In this document: positions 17,846 to 25,446 of the stretch, one piece after another
Numbering within the stretch: position 1 is the first letter of the stretch
Layout of the letters: every line of letters starts with the position of its first letter
From: an uncultured Bacteroidia bacterium
GTDB taxonomy: Bacteria; Bacteroidota; Bacteroidia; Bacteroidales; F082
Length of the DNA stretch: 64,000 nucleotides
Direction of reading: 5' to 3'
NCBI GenBank assembly: GCA_902799345.1
Contig: CADBZW010000019.1
Coordinates: forward strand, 25,132 to 89,131
The notes under the pieces: model-generated
What the model was told of the DNA's origin: nothing
Database searches by the model: none
What the model saw: only the letters and a program-made list of their open reading frames with translations
Program-made: the position numbers and the translations under genes

Positions 17846-18870
17846 AGAAAACTATTTTGATATTGATGGCGGCGTTCGCCCTGCTGGGTGGCCTCAAGGC
17901 ACAAAACGTGGAGGTGGAAGGCAAGGTCAACGACACGAAAGTGCAGGTGGGCAAGCCCTTCACGCTCGACTTGAGCCTCAAGGTGCCCTACGGCTGGTTC
18001 GTGGAATGGAACGACTTCGCCATCGACACGCTGTCGGAGCAACTCGACATCATCAAGCGCAGCGAGGTGGAACGCACCGCCGATGCGGATAGCAATGTCA
18101 TCGTCCGTCAGCAACTGACTTTGATGACCTTCGACACGGGAGCGGTGCAGGTGCCGTCAGTCGGCCTGACCTATGCCCGTTCCTTCGACGACCCGAACCG
18201 CCTGATGGCCTATACCGACCCCATCGACCTGTATTCGACCACCATCACGGTCGACACCACCATGGCCTACAAACCCATCGTGGAGCCGCTGGCAGCGCCG
18301 ATTCAGATGAGAGAGGTGTTTCCTTGGATTCTGGGTGCTCTGCTGCTCGTGCTGGTGTGTCTCGGCATCTGGCTGCTCCTCAAACGCCGCAAGACGAGGG
18401 TCGACGAGAACGGCAACATCGTCCGTGGCCCCGTCATCCCGCCTTACGACAAGGCGGTTACTGACCTCGAGAACCTGCGCCAACAGAAGCTATGGCAGTC
18501 GGGCAAGGTGAAGGAGTATTTCTCCTCGCTGACCGACATCGCCCGCGAATACATCGAAGGCCAGTTTGGCGTCAACGCCGTCGAGATGACTACCGACGAC
18601 ATCTTGGAGGAAGTCAAGCCGTTGCGTTTCTCGCAAGAGACCTACGACAAGCTGAAGGAGACCATGGAAGTGGCCGACTTGGTGAAGTTCGCCAAGTACA
18701 CGTCATCCAACCTAGAGAGCGAGAACGCCATGAACCGCATGACGGAATTCGTCAACGAGAGCCATGAGCAGTATCAGAAGCGTAAGGCCGAAGAGGAGGC
18801 GCGACTCGCCGAGATGAAGAAACAGAAACAAGAAGAACCCGCAGGAAAGGAGGACCAGACAAATGTTTGA
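17842..18870 (+). CDS. Membrane protein of the Bat cluster (DUF4381-like)
   Basis: 342 residues. A signal peptide (1-20, ending LKAQ) is followed by a periplasmic beta domain of about 130 residues (VEGKVNDTKVQVGKPFTLDLSL), similar in style to BatD. One membrane helix follows at about 156-173 (ILGALLLVLVCLGIWLLL), then a cytoplasmic helical tail with a charged C-terminus (KRKAEEEARLAEMKKQKQEE). The position between DUF58 and batA is conserved in Bacteroidota. The function is not established, but it is probably a membrane partner of the vWA proteins. It overlaps batA by 8 bases, which points to translational coupling. Confidence 0.7.
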   Translation: MKKTILILMAAFALLGGLKAQNVEVEGKVNDTKVQVGKPFTLDLSLKVPYGWFVEWNDFAIDTLSEQLDIIKRSEVERTADADSNVIVRQQLTLMTFDTGAVQVPSVGLTYARSFDDPNRLMAYTDPIDLYSTTITVDTTMAYKPIVEPLAAPIQMREVFPWILGALLLVLVCLGIWLLLKRRKTRVDENGNIVRGPVIPPYDKAVTDLENLRQQKLWQSGKVKEYFSSLTDIAREYIEGQFGVNAVEMTTDDILEEVKPLRFSQETYDKLKETMEVADLVKFAKYTSSNLESENAMNRMTEFVNESHEQYQKRKAEEEARLAEMKKQKQEEPAGKEDQTNV

Positions 18871-19864
18871 AAACATTGAATTTGCGAATCCCAAGTTGTT
18901 GTGGCTCTTATTGTTGGTGCCATTAGCCATCGTATGGTACATCCTGCGTCACAAGAAACAGGAGGCTGCAGTGACCTTCTCCGACCTGAAAGGCATGATG
19001 AAATTGCCGAAGACCTGGAAGGCCTACCTGCGTCACCTGCTTTTCGCCTTGAAGATGGCGGCCTTAGCACTGCTCATCGTGGCTTTGGCCCGTCCTCAGA
19101 GCTCCTCGACCAACTCGACCTCCAACATTGAAGGCATCGACATCGTCATGGCCATGGACGTCTCAGGCTCCATGCTGGCCCGCGACCTCAAGCCCGACCG
19201 TCTGACGGCTGCCAAGAATGTGGCCTCCGACTTCGTGAAGAATCGCCCCGGCGACCGCATGGGCCTGGTCATCTTCTCGGGTGAGACCTTCACCCAGGTG
19301 CCGCTGACCACCGACCATGGCGTGATGCTCAACATGCTGGCCGAGATGAAGAACGGCCTCATCGAAGACGGCACCGCCATCGGCGACGGCTTGGCCACGG
19401 CCATCAGCCGACTCAAGGACAGCGAAGCCGTCTCCAAAGTGGTCATCCTGCTCACCGACGGCATGAACAACGCCGGTTCCGTCGACCCCTATACCGCTGC
19501 CGAGATCGCCAAGCTCTATGGCATCCGTGTCTACACTATTGGCGTGGGTACCTATGGCATGGCACCTTACCCCGTGCAGGACTTCTTCGGCAGGACGGTG
19601 ATGCAGCAGATGAAGGTTGAAATCGACGAGAAGCTGCTGTCCAACATCGCCAACTCGACGGGTGGCAAGTATTTCCGTGCCAACAACAACCAGAAGTTGG
19701 ACGAGATTTATCAGGAAATCGACAAGCTGGAACGCTCCAAGATCGAGGTGACCGAGTTCCGCCGCCTCCACGAGGAGTTCTATCCTTTGGTGGCATGGGC
19801 CTTGGCCTTGCTGCTGCTCGAGTTCCTGCTGCGTAAGACTATTTTCAGAACTTTAACCGATTAA
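18863..19864 (+). CDS. batA: BatA, membrane vWA-domain protein
   Basis: 333 residues. Two N-terminal membrane helices (about 11-27 and 55-75), a vWA domain with an intact MIDAS (DVSGSM, then T-x-D in VVILLTDGMNN), and a C-terminal helix (LVAWALALLLLEFLL) form the standard BatA layout. BatA and BatB are inner-membrane proteins with the vWA domain in the periplasm. The Bat (Bacteroides aerotolerance) genes were named for an effect on oxygen tolerance in B. fragilis, and their biochemical role remains unclear. It is followed by batB 4 bases later. Confidence 0.9.
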   Translation: MFENIEFANPKLLWLLLLVPLAIVWYILRHKKQEAAVTFSDLKGMMKLPKTWKAYLRHLLFALKMAALALLIVALARPQSSSTNSTSNIEGIDIVMAMDVSGSMLARDLKPDRLTAAKNVASDFVKNRPGDRMGLVIFSGETFTQVPLTTDHGVMLNMLAEMKNGLIEDGTAIGDGLATAISRLKDSEAVSKVVILLTDGMNNAGSVDPYTAAEIAKLYGIRVYTIGVGTYGMAPYPVQDFFGRTVMQQMKVEIDEKLLSNIANSTGGKYFRANNNQKLDEIYQEIDKLERSKIEVTEFRRLHEEFYPLVAWALALLLLEFLLRKTIFRTLTD

Positions 19865-19868
19865 AGCC

Positions 19869-20921
19869 ATGGAAAACGTATTGCGATTTGAACACCCCGA
19901 GTACCTCTACTGGTTGATTCTCATCCCGGTATTGGTCATCATCTATATCCTGTTCCGCCTCGGTCAGAAGCGCCGTTTCGAGCGTTTCGCCAAAATCGGG
20001 ATGCGCGAACATCTGGTGCCGAGTTATTCCACCCGTCGTGCCAACTTCAAGTTCGTCATCTTCTTGCTTATCGTCGCTTGCTCCGTCTTGGCGTTGGCCA
20101 ACCTGCAGAGCGGCAGCAAGATGGAGGAGGTGAAACGCGAAGGCATCGACCTCTATTTGGCCGTCGACGTGTCCAACTCGATGAACGCCGAGGACATCGT
20201 TCCGAGCCGTATGGAACGCTCCAAGCAGGCCATCAACAAACTCATCGGCGACATGCGTGGCGACCGCATCGGCGTCATCGTCTTCGCCGACAAGGCCTTT
20301 GTGCAACTGCCCATCACCACCGACTATTCAGCAGCGAGGATGTTCCTCTCTACCATCAACACGGGCCTCGTGGCCTCGCAGGGTACCGCCATCGCCGAAG
20401 CCATCAACTTGGCGCTCAAGTCGTTCCCCGACGAAGCCCACAGCCGAGCGATCATCATCATCTCCGATGGCGAGGACCATGAGAACGACGCCGCGGTGAA
20501 GGCGGCGCAAGAGGCGGCCAAGCAAGGCGTGCACGTCTATACCATCGGCATGGGTCTGCCCGACGGCGCCCCCATCCCGGAATACAACCAATACGGCCAT
20601 CAGACGGGTTACCGCAAGGACCGCAACGGCAACACCATCATCACTCGTTTGGACGAGCAGATGCTGCAAAAGATTGCGTCGGCAGGCAACGGCATCTATG
20701 TCCGTGCTAGCAACTCCAACGTGGGTCTGGAGAAGATCTACGACGACATCAACAAACTCGACAAGACTGAAATAGATGCCAAGGTCTTCACCGACTATGA
20801 GGACCAGTTCCAGTGGTTTGTGGCCACCGCCATCGTCCTCCTGCTGATTGAGATTTTCATCTCATCGGGTAAGCGAGCCTGGGAGCGGAAGTTTAACATT
20901 TTTGAGAAGAAAGATGAATAA
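19869..20921 (+). CDS. batB: BatB, membrane vWA-domain protein
   Basis: 350 residues. Membrane helices lie at about 14-32 and 60-78 and near the C-terminus (FVATAIVLLLIEIFI). The vWA domain has DVSNSM, where the usual Gly of DxSxS is Asn; that still fits the motif. It continues with AIIIISDGEDHEND. It is paralogous to BatA and probably pairs with it. It overlaps batC by 8 bases (the batC ATG is at 20914). Confidence 0.9.
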   Translation: MENVLRFEHPEYLYWLILIPVLVIIYILFRLGQKRRFERFAKIGMREHLVPSYSTRRANFKFVIFLLIVACSVLALANLQSGSKMEEVKREGIDLYLAVDVSNSMNAEDIVPSRMERSKQAINKLIGDMRGDRIGVIVFADKAFVQLPITTDYSAARMFLSTINTGLVASQGTAIAEAINLALKSFPDEAHSRAIIIISDGEDHENDAAVKAAQEAAKQGVHVYTIGMGLPDGAPIPEYNQYGHQTGYRKDRNGNTIITRLDEQMLQKIASAGNGIYVRASNSNVGLEKIYDDINKLDKTEIDAKVFTDYEDQFQWFVATAIVLLLIEIFISSGKRAWERKFNIFEKKDE

Positions 20922-22545
20922 GCTTGTTAAATATCTGACAATCATTGTTTTTCTGTCGTCTGCTTTGACTCTCTCGGCACAAAGCGACGAGAAGGCCATA
21001 CGCAAAGGCAACCGAAACTACAAGAGCGGTAACTATGAAGAAGCCATCGCCAAATATCGGGAAGCCTTGGAAATCAGGCCGAACAATGCCAAGGCACAGT
21101 TCAACTTAGGTGATGTGTACTATGCCAAGCAGTCGTACGACACGGCGTATGCCGAGTTCCAGAAGGTGCTTGAGATTTCGCCCGATGCCAAGCTGAAGTC
21201 GGATGCCGTCTACAACATGGGCAACTGCCTCTTGGCGCAGGACAAATACTACGATGCCTTTAATGTATATAAGGTGTCGCTGAAACTGAATCCGGAGAAC
21301 GAAAATGCCTTGTATAACCTTGAGTACTGCCGTGCCCACCTCGTCAAGAGTGAGGTATGGGTGGTGCAGCCCGAGCATGGCACGGTGGAGGCTAAGGAAA
21401 AAATGGCCTTCAACGGGCAGCGCGTGACGTTGACTTCGCGCCCCGACGAGGATTATGCCTTGTCGGAGTACATCGTGGCGAGAGCCGACAACATGGAGGT
21501 GAAGGTCGATGTGAGCGGCAGCAGCTTTATCATGCCAAAGTTTGATGTGATGGTAACGGCTGTGTTTAAGCCTTCACATAAGATCGAAATCGACAAGGAC
21601 ATCAAGCACGGCACGGTGCGCGCCGACCGCCAAAAGGCTGTCGAAGGACAAAGCGTAAAGCTGGAAGCCCAGGGCGAGGATGACTATGTGCTCGATAAGT
21701 ACACGGTCTACCGCACGGGCAATGTAAAAGACACCATCCCGGTCAACAAGGATGTTTTCCAGATGCCTAACTTTGATGTGACGGTGACGGCAACGTTCCG
21801 CACGGCTTTGAAAGTCAGCATCGACAGCGTGGCTAACGGCACGATCTCGGTAACCGACAGCCTGGTGAAGCCCGGACAAGACGTGGGCATCATCGTGAGG
21901 CCCAACAAGGGCTACCAGTTGGGCGACCTGCAGGTGGTCAGCCAAAAGGATGCCACCGAGTCGGCTCCCGTTTCCGACGACAATATGTTCCAGATGCTCG
22001 ACTCCGACGTGACGGTGAAAGCCACTTTCGTGGAGGCGACAGACTATTATAAGGTGCAGCCCGACACCGCGGTGAAAGGCGGCCATGTGTTGCTCGACCA
22101 GACCGAAGCCACGCGCCGCGAGACGGTGAAGCTCGACAACGCCCCCGAGCCAGGTTACCAGTTCAAGGAGTATGTCATCCATCAGGTGGGCGACACCGCC
22201 GTGAAGGTGCAAGCCTTGGGTAATTTCTTCACCATGCCCGACTTCGATGTGGAGGTCTCGGCCATCTTCGAGAAGAGCGAAGGCGAAGACCAGCAGCAAC
22301 AACAGCAACAACAAGAACAGCAGCAAGATCAGCAACAAGAGCAGGAGCAACAACAAGACCAGCAACAAAACCAAGACCAGCAACAGCAGCAGCAAAACCA
22401 GCAGCAGCAGAGTCAGCAGATGTCGAAGGAAGACGCCCAGCGTATGCTCGACGCTCTTGAAAACCAAGAGAAGAAGACCATGGAAAAGGTCAACGAACAG
22501 AAAGTAAGACAACAACCCAAAAAGAAATCCGACAAAGACTGGTAG
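20914..22545 (+). CDS. batC: BatC, TPR protein with four extra InlB-B-like repeats and a Gln-rich tail
   Basis: 543 residues with the start at MNKLVKYLTIIVFL. Signal peptide 1-22; TPR repeats 25-145 (NYEEAIAKYREALEIRPNN); then four repeats of about 76 residues from 148 to about 455, each ending in a pattern such as MPxFDVxVTAxFxxS. These resemble the divergent InlB B-repeat / Flg_new_2 family. A Gln-rich stretch (about 458-505) and the BatC-type tail (KEDAQRMLDALENQEKKTMEK) end the protein. Ordinary BatC has the TPR part and tail but is near 240-300 residues, so the repeats look like an insertion. The stop codon TAG lies in a palindromic element (22543-22564). Confidence 0.85.
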   Translation: MNKLVKYLTIIVFLSSALTLSAQSDEKAIRKGNRNYKSGNYEEAIAKYREALEIRPNNAKAQFNLGDVYYAKQSYDTAYAEFQKVLEISPDAKLKSDAVYNMGNCLLAQDKYYDAFNVYKVSLKLNPENENALYNLEYCRAHLVKSEVWVVQPEHGTVEAKEKMAFNGQRVTLTSRPDEDYALSEYIVARADNMEVKVDVSGSSFIMPKFDVMVTAVFKPSHKIEIDKDIKHGTVRADRQKAVEGQSVKLEAQGEDDYVLDKYTVYRTGNVKDTIPVNKDVFQMPNFDVTVTATFRTALKVSIDSVANGTISVTDSLVKPGQDVGIIVRPNKGYQLGDLQVVSQKDATESAPVSDDNMFQMLDSDVTVKATFVEATDYYKVQPDTAVKGGHVLLDQTEATRRETVKLDNAPEPGYQFKEYVIHQVGDTAVKVQALGNFFTMPDFDVEVSAIFEKSEGEDQQQQQQQQEQQQDQQQEQEQQQDQQQNQDQQQQQQNQQQQSQQMSKEDAQRMLDALENQEKKTMEKVNEQKVRQQPKKKSDKDW

Positions 22546-22564
22546 GGACGCAACGCTTGCGTCC
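22541..22564. repeat. Palindrome at the batC stop codon
   Basis: GGACGCAA (22546-22553), CGC, TTGCGTCC (22557-22564), preceded by GGTAG which contains the stop codon. It is related in form to the GTAGAGACG family and to the small palindrome at 1136. Confidence 0.75.
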
Positions 22565-22588
22565 GCAAAAAAAACGGACAAAATATGT

Positions 22589-22596
22589 TATTTTTG
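22589..22596 (+). promoter_or_regulatory. -7 box for batD
   Basis: TATTTTTG then CATC, about 22 bases before the batD ATG. With the hairpin at 22546 it suggests batD-batE can be transcribed apart from batA-C. Confidence 0.65.
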
Positions 22597-22617
22597 CATC
22601 GTGAAAACAATAGATCA

Positions 22618-24495
22618 ATGAAGACAATATTCAGGCTAGTATTATTCATCGTGTGTGCCGTGCCTATGACAATGTGGGCACAGGATGACCCGACCTTGAA
22701 GGCCTCGGCCCCCAAACAAGTCATGGTAGGCGAGCGTTTTCAGGTGGTGTTTGAAGCCAACGCAGAAGGCAAGAATTTCCAGGCCCCTTCGTTTGGCAAC
22801 CTCACGTTGCTGGGCGGCCCGTTTACTTCGACGAGCTCCAGCTTCTCGATGGTCAACGGCTCAATGTCACATTCCGTCAAGTGCACCTACACCTTCGCCC
22901 TGCAGGCCAATCATGAAGGTACTGTCCATGTGGGTGCGGCCTCGCTGACCGTCAAGGGCGACAAAGTCAGCAGCCAGCCATTCGACATCCAGGTGGTGCC
23001 AGACGATGGCAGCCATAACGACAATTCAGGTGGCGGATATGGCGGCGGACACGGCAGCCAAGGAGGACAACAGCAAAATACCAACGACCCGCAAGTTAGC
23101 GGCAAGGACTTGTTCCTCAGGGTTATACCCTCTAAGAAATCGGCATACGTCGGCGAGCAGGTCGTGCTGACCTACAAGCTCTATACCAAGGTGGCGGTGT
23201 CGTCGGTGTCGCTCTCCAAGATGCCCTCATACGCCGGCTTCTGGACCAAGGACATCTCCGACAACAGCGGCACGCTGAACCAATCCAGCGAATACGTCAA
23301 CGGCATCGAATATACCACGGCGGAGATCCAGAAGGTGATCGTCGTCCCGCAGCGTTCAGGCAAACTCACCCTCGACCCGATGACGATGGAATGTATCGCA
23401 CAAATCCGCACCGAGCGTAACAACAGCCGTAGCATGGATCCTTTCGAGGCCTTCTTCAACGACCCCTTCTTCAACCGTAACATCGTCAACGTGAAGAAGG
23501 AACTCACTTCGCAGCCGTTCACCCTCGACGTGAAGAGCCTCCCCGAAAACGGCAAGCCCGCATCCTTTGCAGGAGCTGTGGGCAACTATAACTTCAAGTC
23601 GGAAATCGACAAGAAGGAGCTGAGCACCAACGAAGCCGTCACCATCACCTTGACGGTGTCGGGCACGGGCAACGTAGAGCTGCTGCAGATGCCAGCGCCC
23701 GTCTTCCCACCTGACTTTGAATTGTACGACCCGAAAGTCACCACATCAAGCAATGTCGGTTCACAAGGCCTGACGGGGACGAAGAAAGCAGAGTATCTGG
23801 CGATTCCTCGTCGTGCAGGCACCTTCACCATCCCAGCCGTGGAGTTTTCCTATTTCAACCCCACAAGTGGAAGCTATGAGACGATAATGTCAGAGCCCTA
23901 CGAAATCAATGTGGAGAAAGGCTCTGGCTCTGACGATGGCGGTGGCATCTATGCCTCCAACCAAGAGGACATCAAATATTTGGGTAGCGACATCCGCCAT
24001 ATCATGACGGGCAAAGCGCATCTGAAGCCCATGCATACGGTGTTCTTTGGGTCAGCGGCCTATTTTGTGGCGTTGCTGGTCTTGTTGGCGCTCTTTGTCA
24101 TGCTGCTGTTTGTCCTGAAAAAACGCGAGCAGCTGACCCAAGACACGGCAGCCAACCGTAACCGCAAGGCCGACAAGGTTGCCCGTGGCCGCCTCAAGAA
24201 CGCCTACCAGCATCTGAAAGCCAAGGACCAAGAGAAGTTCTATGTGGAGATGTCACAGGCTTTATGGGGCTACATCGCCGACAAGCTCGGCATCGAGCGC
24301 TCCAAGCTCTCGATGGACACGGTCAGCGAGACCATGAAGGGCAAGAACGTGCCCGAAGAGCTGACGCAACAGTTCATCGACACCCTCAACAGCTGTGAGT
24401 TCGCCCGCTTCGCCCCTGGCAGTGCCGAGGAGAAGATGGACGACCTCTACCAGAAGGGCATCGACGTGATATCGAAAGCGGAAAAAGTCTTGTAA
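22618..24495 (+). CDS. batD: BatD, oxygen-tolerance membrane protein
   Basis: 625 residues with the start at MKTIFRLVLFIV, just after a promoter box. A signal peptide (to about 22) is followed by a long periplasmic region of beta-sandwich domains typical of BatD (VMVGERFQVVFEANAEGKNF, DLFLRVIPSKKSAYVGEQVV, ELSTNEAVTITLTVSGTGNV). A Gly/Gln-rich linker separates the first two domains. One membrane helix lies near residue 485-505 (AAYFVALLVLLALFVMLLFVL), followed by a cytoplasmic helical domain (QALWGYIADKLGIERSKLSMD). The C-terminal part resembles that of the gene at 17842. It acts with the other Bat proteins in the cell envelope. Confidence 0.9.
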   Translation: MKTIFRLVLFIVCAVPMTMWAQDDPTLKASAPKQVMVGERFQVVFEANAEGKNFQAPSFGNLTLLGGPFTSTSSSFSMVNGSMSHSVKCTYTFALQANHEGTVHVGAASLTVKGDKVSSQPFDIQVVPDDGSHNDNSGGGYGGGHGSQGGQQQNTNDPQVSGKDLFLRVIPSKKSAYVGEQVVLTYKLYTKVAVSSVSLSKMPSYAGFWTKDISDNSGTLNQSSEYVNGIEYTTAEIQKVIVVPQRSGKLTLDPMTMECIAQIRTERNNSRSMDPFEAFFNDPFFNRNIVNVKKELTSQPFTLDVKSLPENGKPASFAGAVGNYNFKSEIDKKELSTNEAVTITLTVSGTGNVELLQMPAPVFPPDFELYDPKVTTSSNVGSQGLTGTKKAEYLAIPRRAGTFTIPAVEFSYFNPTSGSYETIMSEPYEINVEKGSGSDDGGGIYASNQEDIKYLGSDIRHIMTGKAHLKPMHTVFFGSAAYFVALLVLLALFVMLLFVLKKREQLTQDTAANRNRKADKVARGRLKNAYQHLKAKDQEKFYVEMSQALWGYIADKLGIERSKLSMDTVSETMKGKNVPEELTQQFIDTLNSCEFARFAPGSAEEKMDDLYQKGIDVISKAEKVL

Positions 24496-24515
24496 ACAAT
24501 GAAAGGGAAACAGAA

Positions 24516-25274
24516 ATGAAACGATACACCTTATTTATATTAATGACGCTTTTCGCCTTGGCGGGCAAGGCCCAGGAAAATGTAGACGTCTGGTTTGAAC
24601 AAGCCAACAAGGCCTATACCATGGGCAACTACGACTCGGCTAAAATCGTCTATGAGAAGATATTGGCTGCCGACATGGAGTCGGTGCCGCTCTATTACAA
24701 TTTGGGCAATGCCTACTACAAGATGCACGAGTATCCCATGGCAATCTGGTGCTACGAGAAGGCCTTGAAACTCGACCCTTCCAACGAAGAGGTGCAGACC
24801 AACCTGGCCATCGCCAACCATGCCATCGTCGACAAGATAGAGCCTGTGCCGCAGTCGTTTATCGTCAAGGGATGGCGCAACGCCAGGGCATCGCTGTCGG
24901 GTGACGGATGGGCATGGTGTTCCATTGTCTTTTTTGCTCTGTTGTTGGTTTCTCTGTTTTTGTTCCTGCGTTCGCGTAAGGTGGGACTGAGGAAACTGGG
25001 CTTCTTCACGGGACTTGTATTCCTGTTGGCTTTCGCCTTGTCGGTGGTCTTTGCCGCACAGCTGAAGCAGGCCTCGACAACGCAGGACCAGGCCATCTTG
25101 ATGACCCCTACGGTGACGGTGAAAAGCTCTCCTAGCGAGGCCAGCGTCGACCTTTTTGTGCTACACGAAGGCACCAAAGTCAGCGTTTTGGATACCGCCA
25201 ACGGGTGGTGTAAAATCAAAATCGCCAACGGAAGCGTGGGATGGCTTGAAGCGGATAATATGCGCTTTTTCTGA
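24516..25274 (+). CDS. batE: BatE, TPR and SH3-like membrane protein
   Basis: 252 residues. Signal peptide (1-18, AGKAQ), TPR repeats (about 25-110, VPLYYNLGNAYYKMHEYPMA), two membrane helices (about 132-150 and 160-182) and a C-terminal SH3-like domain (VTVKSSPSEASVDLFVLHEG ... WCKIKIANGSVGWLEADN) form the known BatE layout. It is the last gene of the bat cluster. Confidence 0.88.
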   Translation: MKRYTLFILMTLFALAGKAQENVDVWFEQANKAYTMGNYDSAKIVYEKILAADMESVPLYYNLGNAYYKMHEYPMAIWCYEKALKLDPSNEEVQTNLAIANHAIVDKIEPVPQSFIVKGWRNARASLSGDGWAWCSIVFFALLLVSLFLFLRSRKVGLRKLGFFTGLVFLLAFALSVVFAAQLKQASTTQDQAILMTPTVTVKSSPSEASVDLFVLHEGTKVSVLDTANGWCKIKIANGSVGWLEADNMRFF

Positions 25275-25358
25275 CCATTTTTGGGGTTTAAAATGACTTT
25301 TTTGAAAAAAACTGAAATTTTTTTTCTTCAAAATGTTTTTTCTTTCAAAGAATGTCCT

Positions 25359-25366
25359 ATATTTGC
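25359..25366 (+). promoter_or_regulatory. -7 box for the T9SS propeller gene
   Basis: TATATTTG followed by CAG, 80 bases ahead of the start at 25447, leaving an AT-rich leader. Confidence 0.65.
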
Positions 25367-25446
25367 AGACCATATTAAAGTGAAAAAGTGTCATTAGACG
25401 CGTAAAATTGTAGTGTAAAACAGAGAATTAATTAAAATTTCGTGAT

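Noticed and set aside
21574-22581. Minus-strand leucine-rich frame opposite batC
   Set aside because: The Leu runs are the complement of the Gln-rich stretch of BatC; no start site or promoter supports it.
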